DNA of 64,000 nt from an uncultured Senegalimassilia sp. (GCF_934636665.1 NZ_CAKUAT010000004.1:1-64000), one strand, 5' to 3'. Shown: positions 1 through 8,434, numbered from the stretch's first letter. Notes: a model not told the origin generated them from the sequence alone. Made by a program: numbers and translations.

Positions 1-1487
1 GCTATATGGAGGATTTCCAAGCTCACGAGCCCGCCGATGCCAAGGATCGCCGTCCGAGGTTCTTCGCCCTCATGTTCCTGTTCCTGTCCGCCATGTACGT
101 CATCGTGTTCTCCAACAACCTGTTGTGGATGTTCACTGGCTGGGAGATCACCACGGTGTGCTCGTTCCTGCTCATCGGTTACACCAAAACGCCTGAGGCC
201 ATCAACAACGCGTTCCGTCAGATCATCATGAACCTGGCTGGCGGCATCGGCTTTCTGGTGGCGCTGTTCGCCATCGCGCTGACCATGGGTACGCTCTCGC
301 TCGTGGAGTTCATCGCCGCCGGCGTCATGGCTCCGGCGCTTGCGGCTCTGCCCGCGGTGGCGCTGGCGTTCGCCGGCATCACCAAGGCGGCTCAAATGCC
401 GTTCCACACCTGGTTGCTCGGCGCTATGGTGGCACCTACCCCCACCTCCGCGCTCCTGCATTCGTCCACCATGGTCAAGGCCGGCGTGTTCTTGCTCATC
501 AAGCTTTCGCCGATCTTTCTCGTCTGCCCGGTGGCAGCAGTCATGACCATCCTTGTGGGCGGCCTGACCTTCCTGCTGTGCAGCTTCATGGCCATCTCGC
601 AGACCAACGCCAAGCGCGTGCTTGCGTACTCCACCATCGCCAACCTGGGCCTGATCGTGGCCTGCGCCGGCGTGGGTACCCCCGAGGCCGTGTGGGCGGC
701 AACGTTCTTGGTGCTGTTCCATGCTGTGGCCAAGAGCCTTCTGTTCCTGTGCGTGGGCACCGCCGAGCACCACATCGGCAGCCGCGACATCGAGGATATG
801 GACCTCATGTTCGAGCGCATGCCTCGTCTGGCCCGCTTCATGATGGCCGGCATCATGATCATGTTCGTGGCGCCCTTCGGCATGCTCGTGGCGAAGTGGG
901 GCACGCTCGTCAGCTTCGCTGACACCGGCAACGTCGCCCTTATCCTCATCCTGGGCTTCGGCTCCGCGGCCACGTTCCTGTTCTGGGCCAAGTGGCTTGG
1001 CAAGCTTTCGGGCATCGCCGCCCATCCCCTGAACGTCGAGACCACCGTGCACCGCAGCGAGTGGATCGCGCTCATGGTCATGGCCGTGCTCTCCATGCTG
1101 TGCTGCGTGGGCCTGCCCGTTCTGTCCACGTTCCTGGTAGAGCCCTACATCGTCGACGTGTTCGGCGTGTGCTCCCAGGGCGTCAGCCAGGCAAACCTTT
1201 GGGTTGCCGCTCTGCTGTCGGCCGTGGTGTTCGTGGTGCTGTTCGGCGGTTTGGGCTCCAAGCAGGTCAAGCAAGTGCCCGTCTACCTTGCCGGCGTTAG
1301 CGAGAACAACGCCAACCGCACGTTCCGCAACTCCTTGTCCGGTGAGACCATGGCCACATCCCGCAACTGGTACATGGAGGGCATCTTCGGCGAGCCCAAG
1401 ATCACCCCGGTGGGCGTTTGGGCCACCAGCATCATCATCGTCGTCGGGTTCTGTGCAGCTATCGCCACGCTGTACGGGCTGCTCTAA
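1..1487 (+). CDS. echA: Ech hydrogenase subunit A (NuoL/antiporter-like), 5' end missing
   Basis: Membrane ion-translocating subunit of an energy-converting [NiFe] hydrogenase, homologous to the NuoL/Mrp antiporter family. The visible 493 residues from the ATG at position 6 begin inside a conserved region (NNLLWMFTGWE, then CSFLLIGY), so that ATG is internal and the gene starts upstream of the window. The proton-conducting core is clear: FAGITKAAQMPFHTWLLGAM followed by APTPTSALLHSSTMVKAG, with the Lys and His residues used by the antiporter family. About a dozen hydrophobic helices follow. It is the first of six genes in the order A to F of known Ech operons, 15 bases ahead of echB. A true complex I NuoL is unlikely because the large subunit downstream keeps the nickel-binding cysteines. 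Confidence 0.88.
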   Translation, partial: YMEDFQAHEPADAKDRRPRFFALMFLFLSAMYVIVFSNNLLWMFTGWEITTVCSFLLIGYTKTPEAINNAFRQIIMNLAGGIGFLVALFAIALTMGTLSLVEFIAAGVMAPALAALPAVALAFAGITKAAQMPFHTWLLGAMVAPTPTSALLHSSTMVKAGVFLLIKLSPIFLVCPVAAVMTILVGGLTFLLCSFMAISQTNAKRVLAYSTIANLGLIVACAGVGTPEAVWAATFLVLFHAVAKSLLFLCVGTAEHHIGSRDIEDMDLMFERMPRLARFMMAGIMIMFVAPFGMLVAKWGTLVSFADTGNVALILILGFGSAATFLFWAKWLGKLSGIAAHPLNVETTVHRSEWIALMVMAVLSMLCCVGLPVLSTFLVEPYIVDVFGVCSQGVSQANLWVAALLSAVVFVVLFGGLGSKQVKQVPVYLAGVSENNANRTFRNSLSGETMATSRNWYMEGIFGEPKITPVGVWATSIIIVVGFCAAIATLYGLL

Positions 1488-1502
1488 GAAGGGAAGTGTC
1501 TC

Positions 1503-2372
1503 ATGTATTTGATTCCCATCATCGTGGGCACCATCGCCTTCGCCGTGCTCGCTCCTGTTGCCGGCTGCCTGCTCGCCGGCCTTGACCGCAAGCTGTCCGC
1601 CCGCATGCAGGGGCGTGTCGGACCGCCCATCCTGCAGCCCTATTACGATGTGCGCAAGCTTCTGGAGAAGGACCGCGCAGCGGTGAACAACGTCGAGGGC
1701 ACCTACATCACCTGCGCACTCGTGTTCGCCATCCTGGCAGGCGGTATCTTCTTCGGTGGCGGCAACCTGCTGCTGTCCGTGTTCGTGCTCACGCTGTCCA
1801 GCCTGTTCTTCATCCTGGCGGCGTACTGCACTCGCAGCCCCTACTCCGAGGTCGGTGCGGCCCGTGAGGCGCTGCAGATCATGGCCGAAGAGCCCATGAG
1901 CCTGTTCATCGCCGTGGTGTTCTTCCTGGCCACGGGCTCGTTCGATTCCAGTGCGGTGTTCGGGCTGGAGGTTCCGGCCATCGCCGCCACGTGGATCGCC
2001 TTCTTGGGCTTTCTGTTCATCCTCACCATCAAGATGCGCAAAAGCCCCTTCGATCTGAGCTATTCGCACCACGCCCACCAGGAGCTCGTCAAAGGTGTCA
2101 CCACCGAGATGAGCGGCCGCACGCTCGCGAAGGTGGAGGTCATGCACTGGTGCGAGAACGTGCTGGCGCTCGGCTGGATCGGCCTGTTCTTCGTGTGGGG
2201 CAACCCTGTCTCCCTCGTTGTGGCCGTGATCGCCACCCTTGCCGCGTTCTTCCTGGAAATCCTCATCGACAACAACTTCGCCCGCGTGAAGTGGCAGCTC
2301 ATGCTTAAGAGCGCGTGGGCGGTGGCCCTGGTGGCCGGCGGCATCAACATCGCCGTCCTTATGTACCTGTAA
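1503..2372 (+). CDS. echB: Ech hydrogenase subunit B (NuoH-like membrane anchor)
   Basis: 289-residue integral membrane subunit of the NuoH/HyfC/EchB family, which links the soluble hydrogenase arm to the ion pump. The family signature near the N-terminus is present (RKLSARMQGRVGPPILQP, residues about 30-47), followed by a membrane segment and the cytoplasmic acidic loop YSEVGAAREALQIMAEEP. About eight hydrophobic helices are visible, and the length is normal for EchB. The ATG at 1503 follows GAAGGGAAG. The next gene, echC, starts ten bases after the stop, so translation is probably coupled within the operon. Confidence 0.9.
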   Translation: MYLIPIIVGTIAFAVLAPVAGCLLAGLDRKLSARMQGRVGPPILQPYYDVRKLLEKDRAAVNNVEGTYITCALVFAILAGGIFFGGGNLLLSVFVLTLSSLFFILAAYCTRSPYSEVGAAREALQIMAEEPMSLFIAVVFFLATGSFDSSAVFGLEVPAIAATWIAFLGFLFILTIKMRKSPFDLSYSHHAHQELVKGVTTEMSGRTLAKVEVMHWCENVLALGWIGLFFVWGNPVSLVVAVIATLAAFFLEILIDNNFARVKWQLMLKSAWAVALVAGGINIAVLMYL

Positions 2373-2382
2373 GGAGGTCGCA

Positions 2383-2823
2383 ATGGCTTATTTCGCGAAA
2401 TCGCCGTGGGTCATCCACTACGACGCCTCAAGCTGCAACGGCTGCGACATCGAGGTTTTGGCGGCCCTGTGCCCGGGCTTCGACGCCGAGCGTTTCGGCG
2501 TGATCAACACCGGCAACCCTAAGCACGCTGACATCTTCCTGGTCACGGGCAGCGTCAACGAGCAGAACATCTCGGTCGTCAAGGAGATCTACGAGCAGAT
2601 GCTCGAGCCGAAAGTGGTCGTGGCATGCGGCATCTGCGCATGCTCCGGCGGCATCTTCCATGATTGCTACAACGTCATCGGCGGCGTCGACCAGGCCATC
2701 CCCGTCGACGTGTACGCTCCGGGCTGCGCGGTGCGCCCCGAGGCCATCATCGACGCGGTCGTCGAGGCCGTGGGCATCCTGGAGGAGAAGCGCGCTGCTA
2801 TGAAGAACGGGAAGGAGGCGTAA
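2383..2823 (+). CDS. echC: Ech hydrogenase small subunit (proximal [4Fe-4S])
   Basis: 146-residue NuoB-like small subunit that carries the proximal [4Fe-4S] cluster next to the [NiFe] site. Visible ligands are C18 and C21 (CNGC), C85 in GICACSGG and C115 in the PGC motif. The CxxC spacing matches [NiFe] hydrogenases and Ech, not the adjacent Cys pair of complex I NuoB. Length agrees with known EchC. It is preceded by a good ribosome binding site (AAGGAGG) and lies between echB and echD. Two extra cysteines (C82, C87) flank the third ligand, so ligand assignment there follows the family pattern. Confidence 0.92.
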   Translation: MAYFAKSPWVIHYDASSCNGCDIEVLAALCPGFDAERFGVINTGNPKHADIFLVTGSVNEQNISVVKEIYEQMLEPKVVVACGICACSGGIFHDCYNVIGGVDQAIPVDVYAPGCAVRPEAIIDAVVEAVGILEEKRAAMKNGKEA

Positions 2824-2828
2824 GCGCC

Positions 2829-3875
2829 ATGGCAATACCCGCACAGTACCAGGAGATCTCGGTCGAGGGCCTGCCCGCCCTGTCCGAGCGCATGCAGGCC
2901 GAGGGCCATCGTTTCGTGCAGGTGCTCGCCGTCAATACCGAGGCCGGCATCGACGTGCAGTACACGTTCATGAAAGATGGCGTGCTCGAGGTCTTCACCA
3001 TCAAAGGCGTCACGCCCGAGACCCCTATCCCCAGCATCACCGACCGCTTCATCGCCGCGTTCGTGTTCGAGAACGAGATCCACGACCTGTTCGGCGTGAA
3101 CGTCCGCGATATCGCCATCGATTTCGGCGGCAACTTCTACGTGACGGCGCAGCCCACCCCCATGACCATCATCTCGCCGGCTCAGAAGGCGGCCCGCGAG
3201 AAGGCGAAGAAGGCGGCGGCGGCCAAGGCCGAGCGTGCCCGTCAGGCGGCGGCGGCCAATGCAAGCTTCGTCACGTCCCATCCCGACGCCAAGGGCAAGG
3301 TCGTAGGCGTGGCTCCTTCGGCGAACACCAAGGATATCGAGCTGAAAATGGCCGGCGCCGATCCCGAGAAGATCGCCCGCGTCAAGGCTGCGCTCGCCGC
3401 GAAGGCCAAGCGTGCCGAGGCCGAGGCGCAGGCCGCCCGCCCGCAGGTCTACGACGAGGCGCTTGAAGCCAAGCTTGCCGCCATGGACCCGGAGAAGGCC
3501 GCCAAGGTTCGTGCGGCCATGGCCGCCAAGGCCAAGCTTTCGGGCATGGAGCCTGAGAAGGCCCAGGCGGTGCGCGGGGCGCTTGCCAACGAGGCGAAGC
3601 TGGAAAGCCAGCGCGCCACCGGTCAGGCCACGGCCCAGCAGCAAGCCGAGCTCGATGCCAAGCTTGCCCAGCTCGACCCCGAGAAGGCCGCTAAGGTGCG
3701 CGCGGCGCTCGATGCGCGCGCCCGCCAGGAGACCGCTCAGGCCGAGCATGATGAAAAGGTCGCCGTGCTTGAGGAGCGTCTGAAGAACATGGATCCCGAG
3801 AAGGCCGCCAAGGTGCGCGCCGCGTTCGAGGAGAAGCAGCGCCAAGCGCAGGAAAACGGAAAGGCTGGTGAATAG
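2829..3875 (+). CDS. echD: Ech hydrogenase subunit D (NuoC-like) with long Ala/Lys/Glu repeat tail
   Basis: 348 residues. The first ~115 form the NuoC-like EchD domain (FENEIHDLFGVNVRDIAIDF at about 80-99), which contacts the large subunit. Known EchD proteins end at about this point. Here an extra ~230 residues follow, rich in Ala, Lys, Glu and Arg. The tail contains five copies of a motif close to DPEKAAKVRAA, starting near residues 178, 220, 241, 283 and 322, so spacings are about 21, 42 or 39. It is predicted helical and possibly coiled-coil. The start ATG (2829) lies five bases after the echC stop. An upstream in-frame start exists but would overlap echC and lacks domain support. The tail function is unknown. 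Confidence 0.87.
   Translation: MAIPAQYQEISVEGLPALSERMQAEGHRFVQVLAVNTEAGIDVQYTFMKDGVLEVFTIKGVTPETPIPSITDRFIAAFVFENEIHDLFGVNVRDIAIDFGGNFYVTAQPTPMTIISPAQKAAREKAKKAAAAKAERARQAAAANASFVTSHPDAKGKVVGVAPSANTKDIELKMAGADPEKIARVKAALAAKAKRAEAEAQAARPQVYDEALEAKLAAMDPEKAAKVRAAMAAKAKLSGMEPEKAQAVRGALANEAKLESQRATGQATAQQQAELDAKLAQLDPEKAAKVRAALDARARQETAQAEHDEKVAVLEERLKNMDPEKAAKVRAAFEEKQRQAQENGKAGE
3360..3872 (+). repeat. In-gene repeats encoding DPEKAAKVRAA-type motifs in echD
   Basis: Within echD the same short protein motif is encoded five times, at about 3360, 3486, 3549, 3675 and 3792. At the protein level the copies are DPEKIARVKAA, DPEKAAKVRAA, EPEKAQAVRGA, DPEKAAKVRAA and DPEKAAKVRAA, each preceded by a hydrophobic residue plus Ala/Met and followed by an Ala/Lys/Arg helix. 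Spacing is close to multiples of 21 residues, consistent with internal duplication of a three-heptad unit. The GAGAAGGCCGCCAAGGT-like DNA core recurs nearly unchanged in several copies. Confidence 0.85.
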
Positions 3876-3876
3876 C

Positions 3877-4965
3877 ATGGGAAAGGCAACCGTCATCCCC
3901 TTCGGACCGCAGCATCCGGTTCTCCCCGAGCCGCTTCACCTGGACCTTGTCGTCGAGGACGAGAAGGTCATCGAGGCCATGCCTCAGATCGGCTTCGTGC
4001 ATCGCGGCCTTGAGAAGCTCGTGGAAACACGCGACTACAACCAGTTCATCTACGTGGCGGAGCGCATCTGCGGCATCTGCGCTTTCGGCCATTCCATGGG
4101 CTATGCCGAAACCGTCGAGCAGCTTATGGGCGTGGAGGTCCCCGACAGGGCCCAGGCGCTGCGCGTCATGTGGCACGAGCTTTCGCGTATCCACTCGCAT
4201 GTCCTGTGGCTCGGCCTTGCCGCCGACGCCTTCGGCTTCGAAAGCTTGTTCATGCACTGCTGGCGCCTGCGCGAGCGCGTGCTCGACATCTTCGAGAAGA
4301 CCACCGGCGGCCGCGTCATCTTCTCCGTGGTCAAGGTCGGCGGCGTGGTGCGCGATGTCGACGACGCCATGTTCGCCTACATCAAGCAGGTGCTCGAAGG
4401 CCTGAAGGACGAGTATCGCCAGATCATGAACACGCTGCTCACCGATACCTCGGTGAAGAACCGCCTAGTGGGCGTCGGCTACGTCAGCCACGACGACGCT
4501 GTTGCGGAAAGCATGGTCGGCCCGTTCGGCCGCGCTTCGGGCGTGAACTACGATGTGCGCATGCTCGGCAACGGCTGGTACGGCAAGCTCTCCGAGTTCC
4601 AGCCGATCCTGTCCAACGACGGCGATTGCTATGCGCGCGTCCAGGTCCGCTGCCTTGAGGTGCTGCAGTCCATCGACATCATCGAAGAGGTCATCTCCCG
4701 CATGCCCGCCGGCGATATCGAGGTGAAGGTCAAGGGCAATCCCGCCGATGGCGCCGAGGCCTGCAACGTGCTCGAGCAGCCTCGCGGCGAGTGCTACTAC
4801 TATGCCCGCGGCAACGGCACGAAGTTCTTGGAGCGCATGCGCATGCGCACGCCGACCTCTCAGAACATCGCAGGCATGACCATCGCCCTGAAGGGCTGCG
4901 ATCTGGCCGATGTGAATAACATCATCCTGACCATCGACCCTTGCATCAGCTGCACGGAAAGGTAG
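3877..4965 (+). CDS. echE: Ech hydrogenase large subunit ([NiFe] active site)
   Basis: Catalytic large subunit, 362 residues from the ATG at 3877. Nickel ligands are the pairs C65/C68 (RICGIC) and C356/C359 (DPCISC). The family start TVIPFGPQHPVLPEP follows directly. A GTG at 3868 is possible but sits inside the echD end with poorer spacing. The protein ends TER just after the last cysteine, where other [NiFe] hydrogenases would be cut by a maturation protease. No removable C-terminal extension is encoded, as described for EchE/CooH-type subunits. It is homologous to NuoD, but the intact cysteines rule out a complex I subunit. echF begins five bases after the stop. Confidence 0.93.
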   Translation: MGKATVIPFGPQHPVLPEPLHLDLVVEDEKVIEAMPQIGFVHRGLEKLVETRDYNQFIYVAERICGICAFGHSMGYAETVEQLMGVEVPDRAQALRVMWHELSRIHSHVLWLGLAADAFGFESLFMHCWRLRERVLDIFEKTTGGRVIFSVVKVGGVVRDVDDAMFAYIKQVLEGLKDEYRQIMNTLLTDTSVKNRLVGVGYVSHDDAVAESMVGPFGRASGVNYDVRMLGNGWYGKLSEFQPILSNDGDCYARVQVRCLEVLQSIDIIEEVISRMPAGDIEVKVKGNPADGAEACNVLEQPRGECYYYARGNGTKFLERMRMRTPTSQNIAGMTIALKGCDLADVNNIILTIDPCISCTER

Positions 4966-4969
4966 AGCG

Positions 4970-5350
4970 ATGAGCGGATTCAAACTTGGAAAAATGACGT
5001 TCGGCTCGCTGTTCAAGAAGCCCGAGACCGTGCTGTATCCGGTGGTGAAGCCTGAGCCTCCCGCGGGTTTGAAGGGCCATGTGGTGGTCGACGAGTCCAC
5101 CTGCATCCTGTGCAGCCTGTGCGTGAAGCGTTGCCCCTGTGGTGCCATCGAAGTTGACAAGAAGGCCCGCACCTGGGCAATCGACCACTTCCGCTGCGTC
5201 CAGTGCGGCAGCTGCACCTATGAGTGCCCCAAAGGCAGCTTGACCATGCTGCCCACCTACGAGACCGTTTCAAGGCAGAAGCGCGTGCATACCTTCACTA
5301 TTCCCGAGCGGCCCAAGGCGGCCCCCAAACGTGAAGATGCCGGTGAATAG
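4970..5350 (+). CDS. echF: Ech hydrogenase ferredoxin-like subunit (2x[4Fe-4S])
   Basis: 126-residue NuoI-like polyferredoxin that passes electrons from soluble ferredoxin to the small subunit. Two classical CxxCxxCxxxCP motifs are present: C45, C48, C51, C55 and C76, C79, C82, C86. The N-terminus (KMTFGSLFKKPET) matches the membrane-associated start of NuoI/EchF. The basic, proline-rich C-terminus shows no other domain. It is the last gene of the operon; a promoter-like TATAAT and a GC-rich hairpin follow in the 115-base gap. Confidence 0.92.
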   Translation: MSGFKLGKMTFGSLFKKPETVLYPVVKPEPPAGLKGHVVVDESTCILCSLCVKRCPCGAIEVDKKARTWAIDHFRCVQCGSCTYECPKGSLTMLPTYETVSRQKRVHTFTIPERPKAAPKREDAGE

Positions 5351-5388
5351 GTAGCCCAATCGTAACCTTCGGATGCGCGGTGGGTTAG

Positions 5389-5394
5389 TATAAT
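5389..5394 (+). promoter_or_regulatory. Candidate -10 box ahead of the phosphatidyltransferase/VanW genes
   Basis: A perfect TATAAT lies in the gap after echF, 71 bases before the ATG at 5466. The expected -35 region (about 5366-5371) is weak. Expected transcription would start near 5401 and run straight into the hairpin at 5412-5433. Confidence 0.45.
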
Positions 5395-5411
5395 CGCATT
5401 CGAAACTTGCG

Positions 5412-5433
5412 CGGGGCGCTTTCGGGCGCCCCG
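5412..5433 (+). terminator. GC-rich hairpin after echF
   Basis: Perfect 8-bp stem CGGGGCGC/GCGCCCCG with a six-base loop. It is followed by TCTTGCG rather than a real T-run, so it may be a weak terminator for the hydrogenase operon. It could instead be a leader hairpin of the next transcript, given the TATAAT just upstream. Confidence 0.45.
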
Positions 5434-5465
5434 TCTTGCGTTGCAGGCCACGGGGTAGGGAACAC

Positions 5466-6110
5466 ATGTCATCTCAGAAAACCGAAGCAGTCACTAACCG
5501 CATCTTCACCATTCCCAACGTCATTTCCTTCATCAGGTTATGCATGGTGCCGGTGTATATGGTGCTGCTTCTCAACGGCTACGATCTGCTCGCCACGTTC
5601 ATGTTCGCGCTGGCGGCGGGTACCGACTGGATCGACGGCCAGCTTGCGCGTCGCACGAACTGCGTGTCCAAGCTCGGGCAGCTGCTCGACCCTGCGGTTG
5701 ACAGGGTCCTCATGAGCTGCGGCGTCATCGGATTGATGCTCGTCGGTCGCTTGCCCATCTGGATCGTCGTGGTCGTCTTGGGCCGCGACCTTATGCTGCT
5801 TGTCGGGGGCGCGTATCTGCTGAAGCGCTATCACGAGCGCGTCGCCGTCATCTATCCCGGCAAAGTGGCCACCACGTTTTTGTTCGTGGGCTTCGCGGGC
5901 CTGTTGCTGAACATGCCGCTCATCGGCGGGCTCGGTTGGTTCGATGTCTCCTGGCTGCCGGGCTTCGGCTCTGTGGCATGCTCCTGGGGCATCTGGTTCG
6001 TGTATGCCGGTTTGCTGGTGGGCCTTTTCACCACGATGTATTACGTGTTGGCCGGGTACCGCAAGATGCAGAAGGCTCGCCGGCTTGAGGCGAAAGGGCG
6101 CGTCAGGTGA
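5466..6110 (+). CDS. CDP-alcohol phosphatidyltransferase family protein
   Basis: 214-residue polytopic membrane enzyme that transfers a phosphatidyl group from CDP-diacylglycerol to an alcohol. The full CDP-OH-P signature D-x2-DG-x2-AR-x8-G-x3-D-x3-D is present (DWIDGQLARR, then GQLLDPAVD). About five hydrophobic helices are visible. The ATG at 5466 has GGGGTAGGG upstream. A second family member fused to CinA lies at 34523-35746 and looks like the housekeeping PgsA, so this copy may use another acceptor (for example cardiolipin or inositol-phosphate type). The exact substrate cannot be read from sequence. Its stop overlaps the GTG start of the VanW gene by four bases (GTGA), indicating coupled translation. 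Confidence 0.85.
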   Translation: MSSQKTEAVTNRIFTIPNVISFIRLCMVPVYMVLLLNGYDLLATFMFALAAGTDWIDGQLARRTNCVSKLGQLLDPAVDRVLMSCGVIGLMLVGRLPIWIVVVVLGRDLMLLVGGAYLLKRYHERVAVIYPGKVATTFLFVGFAGLLLNMPLIGGLGWFDVSWLPGFGSVACSWGIWFVYAGLLVGLFTTMYYVLAGYRKMQKARRLEAKGRVR

Positions 6111-8434
6111 GCGCTCCGCAGCATAGCCGGCCCTCGCAACGCGGTGCCTCGCGTCCCGGTTCGCAAACGCGTTCAAGCGACTACGCTCGCGTCAACGCCG
6201 GAAGGCCTCGGCGCTCGGAGGGCTCTCCGCGCCACGCGTCAGGGCGATCTTCGGCAGGCGCGGGCTCTGCACGTGCGCCCAGGCAAGGGAATAGAACGTC
6301 ATCGGCGGCCCGAACCGCTCAGCGGTTGGGTCGTCGTGTGCATTCGGCGGCCTCCGAACGTTCGGGCGTGCAGCCAAGTTTGTGGACCAAACAGCAGCGC
6401 ACGTCCTCGCGTCCCTCCGGTGCGCGAAATCGCGGGCAAGCGAGACCTGACGCCGGTTCTGCCTTCTTGTCAGCGGCAGGAAACGTGCTTTCCTGGCTTT
6501 TCGGCGCGCTTCTTGCCATTGCTCGCGTTGTCGGGCGTGCGCTAGGGGCCTTGCTGCGTGCGTGGTTCAAGCTTGTGCGGAAGAGCAGGCCCGCGCTTAT
6601 CGTGTCAGTGTGCGCTGTCGCGCTCGTTGTCATCTGCACCGTTGATGGGGTCTCCCATGCCGGTCGTGCTTACTCCGGCGTCAAAGTCGGCGATATCGAT
6701 GTGTCCGGGCTCAACGCCGAAGAGATCGAGCAAGCGCTCGATCAGGCGTATGTTCAGCCGCTTCAGCAGGCCAGTGCCACGGTGTTCGCTTCCGACGAGG
6801 CCGCGCAGCAAACCGATGAGGCCGCTGCGGCGCAAAACCAACAGGATGCGGCGCTTGCCGAGCAGATGGCGGTTGATGAGGCCATGGCCTCGAAGCAGGC
6901 ATGGCAGACCACCGGCGCGGAGCTGGGGGCTTCGTTGGATTCCGGCCAGCTTGCCGAGCAGGCGCTTGCAGTCGGGCGCTCCGACGGCGGTCTGCTTGCG
7001 CGCATGGGTGCGGGGCTGTTCGGCAAGAGCATCCAGGTGGAGCCTTCCTTTGACGAAGGGGCGCTTGAGGAGTTCGCCTCGAACATCGATGCCGCCATCG
7101 GTCAGCAGCGTGTAGATTACGATGTGAAGGTTTCCGCCGGCATTGCCTATGTGGTGCAGGGCAACGACGGCTGGGAGGTCAACCGGCAAACGCTGGCCGG
7201 CCTTCTCGGCGATGCCATGATCGGGTCCTCCGATGGGCGTATCGTCGCGCATACCAAGTACACGCCTGTGCGCATCTCTTCCGATGCGGCTACCCAGGTT
7301 GCCCAGGACGTCACCTCGGCGCTCGCCGGCGGAGCGCGTTTTCAATTCGATGGGCACACGTGGCAGGCAACCGCCTCCGAGATCGGCGCCTGGGTATCCA
7401 CCTGTGTCGAGCAGACGGGGGATGGCTGGCGTCTGCGCCCCTATATCGACCAACAGCTTTCCAAGTCGGCCATGGCGTCGGGCATCAGGCAGGCGGAGGG
7501 CGATTCGCTCTCGGGCGTCGGTTTCGAGACCGATGGGTCGGGCCAGGTGAGCGTCACCACCGACGGGCAAGGCAAACTCCCCGATGTGTCCGATGCCGCC
7601 GATGCGCTGTCTTCGGCGCTGTTCGGGCAGGGGGATAGCGTCACTCCGGCCCAGCAAGCTCCCGAGATCGCGGTCGATGCCGATGATATGCCCAAGCGCC
7701 TCACCTTCCAGGAGGCGCTCGACAAAGGCGTGGTCGGGCCCATAGGCACCTTCACCACCACCTATACCACGGGCCAAGGCACCGAGAACCGCAATCACAA
7801 CATCGAGCTGGTCTCCCAGATACTCGACAACTCCATCTGCAAATCGGGCGAAACGTGGTCGTATAACGGGACCACGGGCGATTGCAATGAGGAGAAGGGA
7901 TTTTTGGGAGCGGGCGCCATCATCGACGGCGAGTACACCGATTCGGTGGGCGGCGGCATCTGCCAGGTTGCCACCACGGTGTTCGATGCCGTCTACGAGT
8001 CCGGCTTGCCCGTCGTCGAGCGTCACAACCATTCGCTCTACATCGCAAGCTATCCGGCAGGACGCGATGCGGCCGTCTCGTACCCCGAACTCGACCTTGT
8101 GTGGCGAAACGACACCGCCAGCGATGTTTTGGTAAAGGTTTCCACCCAAGTCGGGTCGGTAACCGCTACACTGTATGGAGTCGATCCCGGCTATCAGGTA
8201 ACCACCGAAACCGGTCAATGGGAGGCGGGCAAGAAGTATTCGACCACCACCAAAGTGGACGATACGCTTGCGCCGGGCACCAGCTACGTGAAAACGCGCG
8301 GCACCGACGGTTCGACCATCGAGGTGACGCGTACGGTCAAGGACGTGAACGGAAACATCGTGCGCCAAGACCTGTTCGCCAGCGTGTACGACCCCATCAA
8401 CGAGGTTATCTTGAAGGGTCCGGATCGAAGCTAG
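6107..8434 (+). CDS. VanW-family membrane protein with G5-like C-terminus
   Basis: 775 residues. Residues 1-110 are Arg/Ser-rich and probably disordered and cytoplasmic. Hydrophobic stretches at about 119-150 and 161-178 include the likely single anchor. The rest is extracellular: a region resembling the YoaR/PG_binding_4 type (about 190-450), then the VanW domain (about 545-680, with GGGICQVATTVF at 615-626), then a G5-like beta module (about 700-770, RGTDGSTIEVTRTV). VanW proteins occur in vancomycin-resistance clusters but also widely as cell-surface proteins with unknown activity; nothing here points to resistance. It is translationally coupled to the phosphatidyltransferase. Confidence 0.85.
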   Translation: MSAPQHSRPSQRGASRPGSQTRSSDYARVNAGRPRRSEGSPRHASGRSSAGAGSARAPRQGNRTSSAARTAQRLGRRVHSAASERSGVQPSLWTKQQRTSSRPSGARNRGQARPDAGSAFLSAAGNVLSWLFGALLAIARVVGRALGALLRAWFKLVRKSRPALIVSVCAVALVVICTVDGVSHAGRAYSGVKVGDIDVSGLNAEEIEQALDQAYVQPLQQASATVFASDEAAQQTDEAAAAQNQQDAALAEQMAVDEAMASKQAWQTTGAELGASLDSGQLAEQALAVGRSDGGLLARMGAGLFGKSIQVEPSFDEGALEEFASNIDAAIGQQRVDYDVKVSAGIAYVVQGNDGWEVNRQTLAGLLGDAMIGSSDGRIVAHTKYTPVRISSDAATQVAQDVTSALAGGARFQFDGHTWQATASEIGAWVSTCVEQTGDGWRLRPYIDQQLSKSAMASGIRQAEGDSLSGVGFETDGSGQVSVTTDGQGKLPDVSDAADALSSALFGQGDSVTPAQQAPEIAVDADDMPKRLTFQEALDKGVVGPIGTFTTTYTTGQGTENRNHNIELVSQILDNSICKSGETWSYNGTTGDCNEEKGFLGAGAIIDGEYTDSVGGGICQVATTVFDAVYESGLPVVERHNHSLYIASYPAGRDAAVSYPELDLVWRNDTASDVLVKVSTQVGSVTATLYGVDPGYQVTTETGQWEAGKKYSTTTKVDDTLAPGTSYVKTRGTDGSTIEVTRTVKDVNGNIVRQDLFASVYDPINEVILKGPDRS

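Noticed and set aside
6..1487. ATG at position 6 as the real start of echA
   Set aside because: The protein begins in the middle of a conserved region and lacks the first ~140 residues of the family, so the start is outside the window.
2667..3896. Open frame of 409 codons on - opposite echD
   Set aside because: The Leu/Gly/Arg-rich repeats are the complement of the echD repeat tail, not an independent gene.
1..5350. Reading the first operon as complex I (NADH dehydrogenase)
   Set aside because: The large subunit keeps both nickel-binding Cys pairs and there are only six genes in Ech order, without NADH-module genes.
6107..8434. VanW gene as a vancomycin-resistance gene
   Set aside because: No vanA/B/H/X/R/S genes nearby; VanW domains are widespread in surface proteins without a resistance role.
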